Shown piece after piece: positions 1-6,815 of a DNA stretch of 8,662 nt. Both the position numbers and the translations under genes were made by a program. The stretch's first letter is position 1; each line of letters starts with the position of its first letter. The notes under the pieces are model-generated. The model was not told the origin of the DNA, did no database searches, and saw only the letters and a list, made by a program, of their open reading frames with translations. Source of the stretch: an uncultured Candidatus Altimarinota bacterium (GTDB lineage: Bacteria; Patescibacteriota; Gracilibacteria; BD1-5; UBA6164); assembly GCA_938015605.1 (NCBI GenBank), contig CALLPO010000163.1, forward strand, positions 1-8,662. The letters run 5' to 3'.

Positions 1-674
1 TGTTTATTTTGTAAACCTTCATATATACTAAGAGATTCTTTAATATTTTTAATATTTTGATTATTATTTCATTTTCCACTTACAATATAATCTTCAAAAT
101 CTTTTTGGCATTTTTCAAAATCAATAAGACATTCTAAAGCTGTATTATAAAAGAATGTATCTCATTCTTCTAAACCAAATTTAGAAATTTGGTTTTGAAA
201 AGGTTCTAGATTAATATTTGTATTAGCTTCTAATCATAAACTATTTATATATGAATTAGTAAGTCTTCAAGCAGTAATATATTTTGTTCCAATAAGTTTT
301 TTATAATACTCATATGAGAGTTCAAAATTTTTCATTTCATAGTATGTATTTCAAATTTTTTTGATAAGTTGAGAATCATCAGGGGTTTCGCTCAGTGCTC
401 TTTTATAATTTTTTAATGCAAGTGGGAGTTGATTATTTTCTAAATAAGTATCTCATTTTTGAATAAGTCATTTTGTAGCATATCTTCATCTGAGTAATGA
501 AATTTTATTTTTTATATCTTCAGAGGAGGCTTCCTTTTTTTCTTCCTCAAGAACTTCTCAAGTTCATGATTCAGTTGAATGCTCAATTCAGTCAGTGAAA
601 AAGTTCTTAACAAGAACATTCATTCAAAAAATAAATATTACACAGATAAGCGTCATTACAAAAAGTTTCCTCAT
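1..674 (-). CDS. Membrane-anchored TPR-repeat protein, 3' end outside window
   Basis: The ATG is at 672-674 on the minus strand, and the frame stays open for 224 codons to the window edge when TGA is read as Gly, so the C-terminus is missing. Residues about 4-22 form one hydrophobic segment after MRK, which suits an N-terminal anchor or uncleaved signal, with the rest outside the membrane. A Glu/Ser-rich linker (about 30-52) follows. Residues about 70-132 match two tetratricopeptide repeats: 'GDTYLENNQLPLALKNYKRA' and then 'GNTYYEMKNFELSYEYYKKL'. TPR solenoids bind proteins, and the partner cannot be read from the sequence. The remainder is Asn/Glu-rich without a recognised domain. No Shine-Dalgarno precedes the start, only an A-rich leader. 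It is divergent from the flippase gene across 133 bp. The TPR fold is fairly sure; the function is unknown. Confidence 0.8.
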
Positions 675-753
675 TTTTATTTTTTTAATTTTAAGTTACA
701 TATAGTATATATTGTTTTGAATAAATTAAAAACTTAATGGTAACAAAAACAAG

Positions 754-781
754 TTGTATTTTATAGATTTTTTTTTATATT
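754..781 (+). promoter_or_regulatory. Candidate promoter of the flippase gene
   Basis: TTGTAT (754-759) and TATATT (776-781) are separated by 16 bp, giving a start of transcription near 788 and a leader of about 20 nt. In DNA this AT-rich such matches arise by chance, so it is tentative. For the opposite-strand TPR gene only an isolated TATACT-like -10 (704-709) is visible, without a convincing -35. Confidence 0.35.
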
Positions 782-807
782 TATGTCTAATAATATAACT
801 TTACAGA

Positions 808-2295
808 ATGTTTAATAAAATAGCATCAAATACAATTGCCCAGGTAGTTTCAAAAATTATCACCGCAGTTATTTCAATTTTCCTTTTAAGTGTATTGACA
901 AATTACTTATCAGTAGAGCTTTTTTGAGTTTATTCTAAAGTGTATAACTATCTTTGAATTTTTGCTTTTTTAGCTGATTTAGGTCTCTATACAATAATGA
1001 TTAGAGAAATTTCTAAGTGAGAAGAGAAGAGTGAAAAGATTGTATGAAATGTTTTGAGTCTGAGAGTATTCTTAGGAGTATTAATTTCATTTTTAGCATT
1101 ATTTATTGCTTATTTTATACCCTGATACAATTCAAATATTGAGCTAATGGCTATTTGAATAGTGTGAATATTTACTCTGGTCTCACTTGTTAATTCTACA
1201 TTTTTAGCATATATGCAGTCTCAGCTAAAAATGGAATTTTCTTTATTATCAGTAGTTTTCTGAAAACTTGTGAATTTAAGTTGAGTACTACTTATAGTAT
1301 ATGTATTTATCACTCAAAAGTCCCTTCAACTCAATTCTTGAAATAGTGTGTATTCTCTAGATTCATCTTTACTATTTATACTAGGAGCATGACTATTATG
1401 AATTAGTGTGAATACTTTAATGAACTATTTTTATACCAAAAAATCATGTGATATAAAGATGAGGTTTGATATGGATTATATAAAATATATTTTTAAAATT
1501 TCACTCCCTTACTGAATTGCTTTATTTCTCAGTGTAGTATATTTTAAAATAGATATTATCATTTTGAGTTTATTAGAAGGTGACACAGCAGATATTAGTA
1601 TAGCACTGTATTCACTTCCAATGAAAATTGTAGAGGTACTAATGGTTATTTCTGGTTTTTATCTTAACTCTATTCTTCCAAAACTTACCCAACTATTTGA
1701 AAAACAGAGGCATTCTTGAGAATTACAAAATCTCTTAACACTTTCATTTAAAATCCTCTTTGCATTTGGACTATCAGTTTTTACTTTTTGAGTTATTTTT
1801 AGAGATTATTTGATCACTATAATTGCTAACTCAGACTATATTTCACCTACTAACCATATTTATAGTTCTAGTGATGTTTTTATTATTGTTTTGGCTATTT
1901 TGTTATTTAATGCTATTTCACTATTATTTATTTATATATTTATTTGATCAAAGAAACAATCCATTCTCCTCAAAATAAACATATTTATAGCCCTTTTTAA
2001 TATTATTGGAAACATTATTTTGATCCCAAAATATTCTTTTATGTGAGCATGAGTTGTAACTCTTGTGAGTCAAATCTTACTTTTTGCTATTAGTTACTAT
2101 TTTTCTTGAAAGATAATTAAATTTAGCTTTCCTATTGCTTTTATTTTTAAGACACTAGCAATTTCAGGTGTATTCTTTGTCACTCTTTATTATCTTACAA
2201 ATAATTATTCTATCTGAGTATTTCAAGATTTGTTTTTATATTGAGTAACTTGATTTTCATGATATATTTATATTATTTATAGACTTATTAAATAA
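808..2295 (+). CDS. Polysaccharide/lipid-linked oligosaccharide flippase (Wzx-like, MATE/PST superfamily)
   Basis: This is a 495-residue protein, the usual length for Wzx-type flippases, and it is almost wholly hydrophobic with roughly 12-14 membrane helices. The N-terminus (NTIAQVVSKIITAVISIFLL, then 'LTNYLSVELFGVYSKV') and the central 'YFKIDIIILSLL...ALYSLPMKIVEVLMVI' block are characteristic of the polysaccharide biosynthesis/export family, which moves lipid-linked sugars across the cytoplasmic membrane. The ATG at 808 is the first start after an in-frame TAA at 796-798. Many Gly positions are TGA. No glycosyltransferase or polymerase gene is adjacent, so the substrate cannot be inferred; a MurJ-like or other lipid-flipping role is possible. 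It converges on the pilin-like gene, with 15 bp between stop codons and a shared terminator. The family call is confident and the substrate is not known. Confidence 0.88.
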
Positions 2296-2296
2296 A

Positions 2297-2320
2297 AAAA
2301 GACTATATTCTTAGTCTTTT
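2297..2320. terminator. Bidirectional terminator between flippase and pilin-like genes
   Basis: AAAAGACTA (2297-2305) pairs perfectly with TAGTCTTTT (2312-2320) around the loop TATTCT, a 9-bp stem. The T-rich right flank serves plus-strand transcription, and the A-run on the left (2294-2300) gives a U-tract to minus-strand transcription. The minus-strand stop codon (2311-2313) lies in the loop and right arm. Confidence 0.75.
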
Positions 2321-2868
2321 CTTATAAGTCCATTTAGTGTGTTAATTTGAATAGTTTTTGTGAATTGTTTTCTTTTTATAGTGAGTTCTAGTATTTTTGA
2401 AGACGCTGTAGTACAATCTCATGATAGTTCCATTGAGGATCATTTCATAATAATTGTTCATGTTTGAGTATTTGTTAATACAGCATTTTCACCTTGATTA
2501 AGTGTAAGACACCTTATTGATTCTAATCCAGTATAGTCTGTTCAAAATACTACATCTGATATGTCATTATAAGTCTCAAGAGTTCAACTTAAATACCTAG
2601 TCAATATATTTCCACTTCAAGTAGTAGAAAAATCTATTTGGTATGATTCAGGAACAGTTAAATCAGTTCATATTCATTTTCACATGAGTGCATTGCTTCT
2701 TACAGTTTCAATGTTTGATACTATTTTGGTAATAGTTGTATCAAGTTTTTGTTTATCTCATATGGTATTAAAACTTACTTGAGTTATTCAGAAAGCGATT
2801 ATAGTAATTATAGTAATTACAATGAGTAGTTCAATAAGTGTAAACGCAGAGTAGAGTGTTTTTTGCAT
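2311..2868 (-). CDS. Type IV pilin-like protein (prepilin N-methylation motif)
   Basis: This is a 185-residue protein beginning MQKTLYSAFTLIELLIVI. That is a type III (prepilin) signal: a short basic leader, a cleavage site between Ala8 and Phe9, Glu at position +5 of the mature chain, then a hydrophobic helix (about 9-29). Prepilin peptidase would cut and N-methylate it, and the helix would pack into a pilus or pseudopilus in the cytoplasmic membrane. The -1 residue is Ala rather than the usual Gly, which prepilin peptidases tolerate. The globular part is β-rich, with Cys120 and Cys152 as a possible disulfide; size and layout resemble minor pilins or FimT/GspH pseudopilins. No other pilus gene is in the window. 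It is divergent from the LPTTG protein and convergent with the flippase. The pilin-like class is confident; major versus minor is open. Confidence 0.85.
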
Positions 2869-2913
2869 AAAAAATATTGCTTAAATATAATCTTTCATAT
2901 AATTCTTAATAAG

Positions 2914-2941
2914 AGTATATGGAAAAAAATTTAACTTACAA
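2914..2941 (-). promoter_or_regulatory. Candidate promoter of the pilin-like gene
   Basis: On the minus strand TTGTAA (2936-2941) and TATACT (2914-2919) are separated by 16 bp. The expected start near 2907 gives a leader of about 38 nt. It lies in the 117-bp divergent gap shared with the LPTTG gene, for which only weak -10-like sequences are seen. Confidence 0.4.
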
Positions 2942-2985
2942 TTCTATTTTTTTGTACAAATTTAATAATTATTTAATTTAAAACT

Positions 2986-3951
2986 ATGAAAATAATTCAA
3001 AAAATATCAACCATTTTGCTAACATGTGTTTTATTTTTGTTTGTATGACTTTATCAAGTGTCATGAGAGGAGTTACTTGAAAATGAAAAACAAGAAACTG
3101 TACAAAAATTATCACTTCAATGAGTTGAAGTTGTTGATATGGATGTTTTGAAAATATCTTTCTGAGTTAACATTGATGATTCAAGAGAAAAAGATTTTAT
3201 TGTTAAGTCTCTGCCAATTTGAAATGAAATTGAAGTAACTCAAATACTAGTGGATGAAAATGATGTGTTATTATCTATAGAAGAAGATTTCATATCTGAT
3301 AAACAGTATGAAGTAGTTATTATCTCTTTATATGGAGTTGACTGATCAACTATTGTTTCGTGAATAGACGGAGCAGTTGAATTCAGTGCACCAGACATGG
3401 AACAATTTAAACTAAATATATCAGGAGGAACTAATGATAGTTGAAATTGATCAGATAATGACTCTGAAGGAACTAATAATATCTGAGATTGAACTAATAA
3501 TTCATCAGGAGGAACTAATGATAGTTGAAATTGACCAGACAATAACTCTGGAGAAACTAATAATAACTGAGATTGATCTAATAATTCATCAGCTGGAACT
3601 AATGATAGTTGAAATAATAATTTAGATACAGAGGTTGAATTAAACTCAGCTGATGAAAAAGAAACCACTAAAACTAAAGAAGAAAAAGCAACTGAACAAG
3701 AAGAATTAAACAAAATTGAAGAAGAAAAAGTGAAGACGGTTGCAGAAAAAATTGAAGAAGCTAATAAAAAAAATAATAGTGTTAATTTATGATGAAAGGC
3801 TGTATCACAAGAAGAATTAGATAAAAATGTATCTGTGGCTGCAGGGAAAACTGAAGATTTACCAACTACTTGACCTGAACATATTTTCTTTATAGTACTT
3901 GCAATAATACTTGCATGATTAGTATTACATACTAGGAGTAAAAAGATATAA
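2986..3951 (+). CDS. Secreted Asn-rich repeat surface protein with C-terminal LPTTG sorting signal
   Basis: A 321-residue protein with the layout of a sortase-anchored surface protein. Residues 1-27 form a Sec signal peptide (basic MKIIQK, hydrophobic core, likely cleavage near VSG-EE). Residues about 40-140 are β-rich and resemble a bacterial Ig-like (SbsA/Big) domain, ending '...EFSAP'; this part is inferred. Residues 147-212 are five 14-residue repeats rich in Asn, Gly, Asp and Ser, a probable flexible stalk. Residues about 213-265 are Lys/Glu-rich, a likely helix or coiled coil. LPTTG lies at 292-296, followed by a hydrophobic stretch and the basic tail HTRSKKI. The sorting glycine is a TGA codon (3871-3873). 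A sortase would cut between Thr and Gly and attach the protein to an envelope acceptor; no sortase gene is in the window. The ATG is the only start that includes the signal peptide. Without a sortase it would remain a C-terminally anchored membrane protein. Confidence 0.85.
3424..3633 (+). repeat. 42-bp tandem repeat, five copies (the fifth degenerate), inside the LPTTG gene
   Basis: Units begin at 3424, 3466, 3508, 3550 and 3592 and encode GGTNDSGNGSDNDS, EGTNNIGDGTNNSS, GGTNDSGNGPDNNS, GETNNNGDGSNNSS and AGTNDSGNNN. Odd and even units resemble each other most, so an 84-bp higher-order unit (3424, 3508, 3592) appears to have been duplicated after an older 42-bp duplication. All steps are multiples of three, so the frame is kept. 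Many of the glycines are TGA. Confidence 0.85.
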
Positions 3952-3976
3952 AAAAACTGCCAATGGGCAGTTTTTT
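3951..3976. terminator. Bidirectional terminator between LPTTG and LemA-like genes
   Basis: AAAAAACTGCC (3951-3961) pairs with GGCAGTTTTTT (3966-3976) around the loop AATG: an 11-bp stem with a GC-rich top and a T-run on one side, an A-run on the other. This is the strongest hairpin in the window. The upstream gene's TAA ends on its first base, and the opposite gene's stop (3976-3978) begins on its last. Confidence 0.88.
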
Positions 3977-4518
3977 TATATCTCTACTTTTTTTGAAATA
4001 TACATAAAGAATCAAATTACTGTGATATTTTTCCAGCTTATGAGTTTGTTTTGTTGAGAATTGATTTTTTTATACAATTCAATCTTTGTTCAAATAGCAT
4101 TACTTTTTTCTATGATAAGGTTTCTTAGGTAAATGAATTTTCACTCTTTAATAAGGGAATGATGTTTGTTGCATATTTTAAATATGAAATTTATTTCATG
4201 ATGGATGAGTTTTTTTGTTTGGAGTATTGAGTGAAGATTGATTTTTCAAGTAGATTCTAAAAATTCTCTTTTTCTAAGTTTTAATACTTCACTAAATATA
4301 TCATCATGCTTTGTTAGATATGGTTTTGAAATCTCATAAATTGAAGGAATTAATGCAGACCTCTCTAAAAAGAGAGACTTAATATGCTCTTCTAATACTC
4401 TAATTTTATACTCTCTATATTTTAAAAAGAGGAAAAATAAAAAGATAAAAAATGTAAAACATCAGATAATGTATAGAAAAATTTCCACTTTTTGTAATTC
4501 AAAAACTAATATAATCAT
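3976..4518 (-). CDS. LemA-like membrane protein
   Basis: A 180-residue protein in the minus frame, readable only with TGA as Gly. Residues about 11-32 form a single very hydrophobic membrane segment, followed by a basic stretch (KYREYK) and a long helical region. Residues 52-67 ('ERSALIPSIYEISKPY', followed by 'LTKHDDIFSEVLKLRK') match the LemA signature 'RadLIPnLvetvkgYakHE...aR'. The C-terminal 'IGTKIELYKKINS' and a closing hydrophobic 'ITVIGFFM' fit the LemA end less closely. LemA proteins are N-terminally anchored helical bundles of unclear function. An in-frame TAA lies two codons before the ATG at 4516-4518. A good promoter abuts that ATG, which would favour the GTG at 4486-4488 (170 residues, starting directly at the membrane segment). 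It is divergent from secE. Confidence 0.65.
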
Positions 4519-4547
4519 ATATTATCAAATAAAATAGAATAAGTCAA
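4519..4547 (-). promoter_or_regulatory. Candidate promoter of the LemA-like gene
   Basis: On the minus strand TTGACT (4542-4547) and TAATAT (4519-4524) are exactly 17 bp apart. The -10 box touches the annotated ATG, so transcription would start near 4512, inside the first codons. Either the start codon is further in (GTG at 4486-4488) or the match is fortuitous. Confidence 0.5.
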
Positions 4548-4589
4548 ATATTAGAGTGTTAGTTTTACTTAAAAATACCAGCTTTTCTT

Positions 4590-4617
4590 TTGACTAATAA
4601 AAGAATCCTTATATAAT
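4590..4617 (+). promoter_or_regulatory. Promoter of the secE-nusG operon
   Basis: TTGACT (4590-4595) and a perfect TATAAT (4612-4617) are 16 bp apart, the best sigma70-type promoter in the window. Transcription should begin near 4624, giving a leader of about 55 nt before the secE ATG. A second TTGACA (4622-4627) has no well-spaced -10 box. Confidence 0.7.
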
Positions 4618-4626
4618 GCTCTTGAC

Positions 4627-4660
4627 AAATGTTGCTAAGAATATTATGCAACATTTTTTT
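4627..4660 (+). terminator. Terminator-like hairpin in the secE leader (possible attenuator or operator)
   Basis: AAATGTTGC (4627-4635) pairs perfectly with GCAACATTT (4648-4656) around a 12-nt loop, followed by further T residues to 4660. It starts within a few bases of the predicted transcription start. It could end transcripts early, protect the 5' end, or as DNA act as an operator dyad. A 15-codon ORF (4629-4676) runs through it. Confidence 0.55.
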
Positions 4661-4679
4661 AGTTTATTATTTATAAAAA

Positions 4680-5027
4680 ATGATTAATTTTTTTAAAGAT
4701 TCACTTAGAGAATTGAAACATGTGGTATGGCCTACAAGAGAGGAAACTAGAAACTACTTCTTTATAGTAGTAATTACATTAATTCTTTTTGGATTATACT
4801 TATTTGCAGTTTCAACAGTCTTTACTGAAGCATTATTTGCATTAAAAAATGCAGTTGGAGGAAACACTACTACTGAATCTACAATTGATCCAAGTGCATT
4901 TATTGATACATTGGAAACACCAACTGTAGAAGTTAGTTGAGTAGAGGTACAAACAGATGATTCAGATACTGCAGTAGTTGATGTAGATGTTGAATGAACC
5001 ACAGTAGAAAATGAGGTAGCACAATAA
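4680..5027 (+). CDS. secE: Preprotein translocase subunit SecE with a long acidic C-terminal tail
   Basis: SecE is the small clamp subunit of the SecYEG channel in the cytoplasmic membrane. The protein has 115 residues. Residues 1-24 form the amphipathic cytoplasmic helix with the hallmark 'LRELKHVVWPTREET' (Trp17 is TGG), and residues about 26-48 form the single membrane helix. Single-helix SecE proteins usually end near 60-65 residues. Here residues 58-115 continue with Asp, Glu, Thr, Ser and Val, with about 14 acidic residues and no Lys, Arg or His; by SecE topology this tail would lie outside the membrane. Two TGA codons (4938-4940 and 4995-4997) are Gly within the tail; the standard code would end the protein at residue 86. 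It lies first in the operon, 26 bp before nusG, the classic order. No Shine-Dalgarno is present. Confidence 0.94.
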
Positions 5028-5053
5028 AAATATATTATAATTAATACGCATTT

Positions 5054-5593
5054 ATGTTAAAGCCAAAACCAGAATGGTATGTTATACAAGTTATTTCAGG
5101 AACAGAAGAAAATGTTAAATCTTCATTGTTTCAAAGAAGAGAAAGTTTTTGAATGGAAGAACATATTTTAGATGTATATGTTCCTACTCACGAAATTGTT
5201 TCTACAAAAGCTAATTGAACTAAATCTACTAAACAAAAAAATATTCTTCCTGGATATATATTAGTTCAAATGCTTGTTACTAATGAAAGTTGGTATATTG
5301 TAAGAAATACTCCAAATGTTACTTGATTTCTAGGAGCTTGAAATATTCCTGTTCCTGTTAGTTGAGAAGAATTAGAGAGACTAAAAGGGAAAGTTGAAGA
5401 GAATGCTCAAAATTATTCAAATGAATTTATGGAAGGTGATCTTGCTACAATTACAGCTGGACCTTTTGAATGAAATGAAGGAAAAATTTCTGAAATTAAT
5501 GAAAAGAAAGGTTTACTAAAAATGGTTATAAACTTAATGTGAAGAGACACTCCAGTTGAACTAGAATTCTCACAAGTAAAAGTTATTAGATAA
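5054..5593 (+). CDS. nusG: Transcription termination/antitermination factor NusG
   Basis: NusG binds the RNA polymerase clamp, increases processivity and couples transcription to translation or termination. The protein has 179 residues, the normal size. The NGN domain starts 'EWYVIQVISGTEENVKSSL', passes 'VYVPTHEI', 'NILPGYILVQM' and 'TPNVTGFLGAGNIPVPVS', and is followed by the KOW domain (residues about 127-155, 'EGDLATITAGPFEGNEGKI'), closing with 'LEFSQVKVI'. Seven of its 15 glycines are TGA, including that of the conserved 'TGFLG' motif. Trp in 'EWYV' is TGG, which argues against UGA = Trp. It follows secE by 26 bp and is followed after 10 bp by an unknown gene rather than the usual rplK. 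No Shine-Dalgarno is present. Confidence 0.97.
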
Positions 5594-5603
5594 TATTTTT
5601 TCT

Positions 5604-6269
5604 ATGAAAATCTTCACATTACTTCTTATTATGATTACAGTTTTTATTGTAAATATATGATTATATTCAATAAGTGAAGGCTATAGGTCATTTTTAAAAA
5701 GTTTTAAAAATGAAGATGTTCCTACTATTGTAAATGATGACTATATTATAGAAGATGATATTGAAGAACTTCCTTTAGAGACTGAATTAAATCAAAAAGT
5801 TGATCTTTGAACTATTACTTCAGAATATAAAGAATGAGACATAGTAACTATTCAACAAGAAATCCAAGAAGTTAAAACCTTAGAAATGTCAGAATATGAA
5901 AAAGAAGTATTATTTCTTTTTAAAGAGTTTAGTTTTACAAAACTTATTTCACATTCTAGTCTTTTTGATTTAACATATGAATTTCCAAATGAATACTTTG
6001 AATATTATTCACCAGATGTAACTCTTATAATGTTTTCTAATGATGTTTATGAAGATGTGAGAGAGAAATTAGAGGTAATCGGAGGTTTAGAGAATTTTTC
6101 ATTAAATGAAGTTGATAACTTTGGAGAAGAATCTTTTTACATCAATGTTGATGAAAATTTTGATGATGGGAATATAAGAATTGTATTTTCCAATAAATGA
6201 AAAGTTTTTTGATTGAAAATATCAAAAAATGAGTATAATAATGTAAAGAGAATTTTAGAAGATATATAA
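5604..6269 (+). CDS. Unrecognised membrane-anchored or secreted protein between nusG and greA
   Basis: A 221-residue protein that I do not recognise. It starts 10 bp after nusG and ends 21 bp before greA, so it is almost surely cotranscribed with both. Residues 1-23 (MKIFTLLLIMITVFIVNIGL) form one hydrophobic segment, an anchor or signal peptide. Residues about 35-95 are a strongly acidic, low-complexity linker. Residues about 96-221 look like a compact α/β domain with aromatic-rich stretches ('FPNEYFEYYSPDVTLIMFSN', 'GEESFYINVDEN', 'IRIVFSNKGKVFGLKIS'). No catalytic motif is visible. Given the topology, it acts at the outer face of the membrane, and nothing links it directly to transcription. 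The ATG at 5604 captures the hydrophobic N-terminus. A shorter internal ATG at 5886 would discard the anchor and linker. In-frame TGA codons (for example 5658-5660 and 6198-6200) confirm the full frame. Confidence 0.82.
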
Positions 6270-6290
6270 TTATTATTAACACAAACAAAT

Positions 6291-6767
6291 ATGTCAAATG
6301 TAGTATATGTTACAGCTGAATGATTGAAAAAATTAGAGGATGAGTTAACTCACTTAAAAGATGTATCAAGGGTAGAAGTTGCTGAAAGACTAAAAGAGGC
6401 AATTTCATTTTGAGATTTATCTGAAAATGCTGAATATGAAGAAGCTAGAAATGTTCAATCACAAGTTGAGGTAAGAATTACTGAACTTGAAGCTACTCTT
6501 AAAAATGTTGAACTTATTGATGAAACAAAAAAAGATTCATCAAAAGTAAATATGTGAGATAATGTAACTTTAGAATCTATTGAGTCTAAAGAAAAAATTG
6601 AATATATAATTGTTGGTTCAACAGAATCAGACATTTTATCTAATCCACCTAAAATTTCTAATGAATCAGCAGTTGGTACTGCTATTATGTGAAAGAAAAA
6701 ATGAGCAACAGTAAAAGTTAAATCTGATGCTTGAATAAAAGAGTACAAAATTTTGAAAATTAGCTAA
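6291..6767 (+). CDS. greA: Transcription elongation factor GreA
   Basis: GreA inserts its coiled coil into the RNA polymerase secondary channel and stimulates cleavage of backtracked RNA. The protein has 158 residues, the exact family length. The N-terminal coiled coil begins 'VYVTAEGLKKLEDELTHLK' and carries the tip motif 'FGDLSENAEYEEA' at residues 40-52. The acidic pair Asp42 and Glu45 corresponds to the residues that bring Mg2+ to the polymerase active site. The C-terminal FKBP-like domain (about 85-158) contains 'ESAVGTAIMGKKKGATVKV', typical of Gre factors. Six of its eight glycines are TGA, including the one in GDLSEN. It is the fourth gene of the secE operon, 21 bp after the unknown gene and 48 bp before DUF212. 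It is GreA rather than GreB by sequence and the absence of GreB-type basic patches. Confidence 0.97.
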
Positions 6768-6779
6768 ACTAAGAATTAG

Positions 6780-6797
6780 AATAAAACCTATTTTATT
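6780..6797 (+). other. Small hairpin in the greA-DUF212 gap
   Basis: AATAAAA (6780-6786) pairs with TTTTATT (6791-6797) around CCTA. The stem is only A-T pairs and no long T-run follows, so at most it is a weak partial terminator or a processing site. It is the widest gap in the operon (48 bp). Confidence 0.25.
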
Positions 6798-6815
6798 TAA
6801 TATTCAATCAAAATA

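Noticed and set aside
783..815. 11-codon mini-ORF overlapping the flippase start
   Set aside because: Its ATG lies before the predicted transcription start (about 788), and such short frames are expected by chance here.
3434..3625. Plus-strand 63-codon open frame with Glu/Ile repeats
   Set aside because: It is an out-of-frame reading of the tandem repeats; the frame with signal peptide and LPTTG is the real one.
3424..3633. CRISPR-like repeats
   Set aside because: The units are directly abutting, have no spacers and keep the reading frame, so they are protein-coding tandem repeats.
3240..3713. Minus-strand 157-codon open frame
   Set aside because: It is antisense to the repeat part of the LPTTG gene; its own repeats only mirror the 42-bp units, and it ends without a gene-like context.
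4519..4679. tRNA gene upstream of secE (as in many bacteria)
   Set aside because: No cloverleaf, T-loop GTTCRA or CCA end is seen; the gap holds two divergent promoters and a hairpin.
4680..4940. SecE ending at residue 86 at the first TGA
   Set aside because: Every other gene requires TGA = Gly; the frame continues through two TGA codons to a TAA at 5025-5027 just before nusG.
4754..5002. Minus-strand 82-codon open frame
   Set aside because: It is antisense to secE and low in complexity.
6455..6748. Minus-strand 97-codon open frame
   Set aside because: It is antisense to greA, which has full family motifs.
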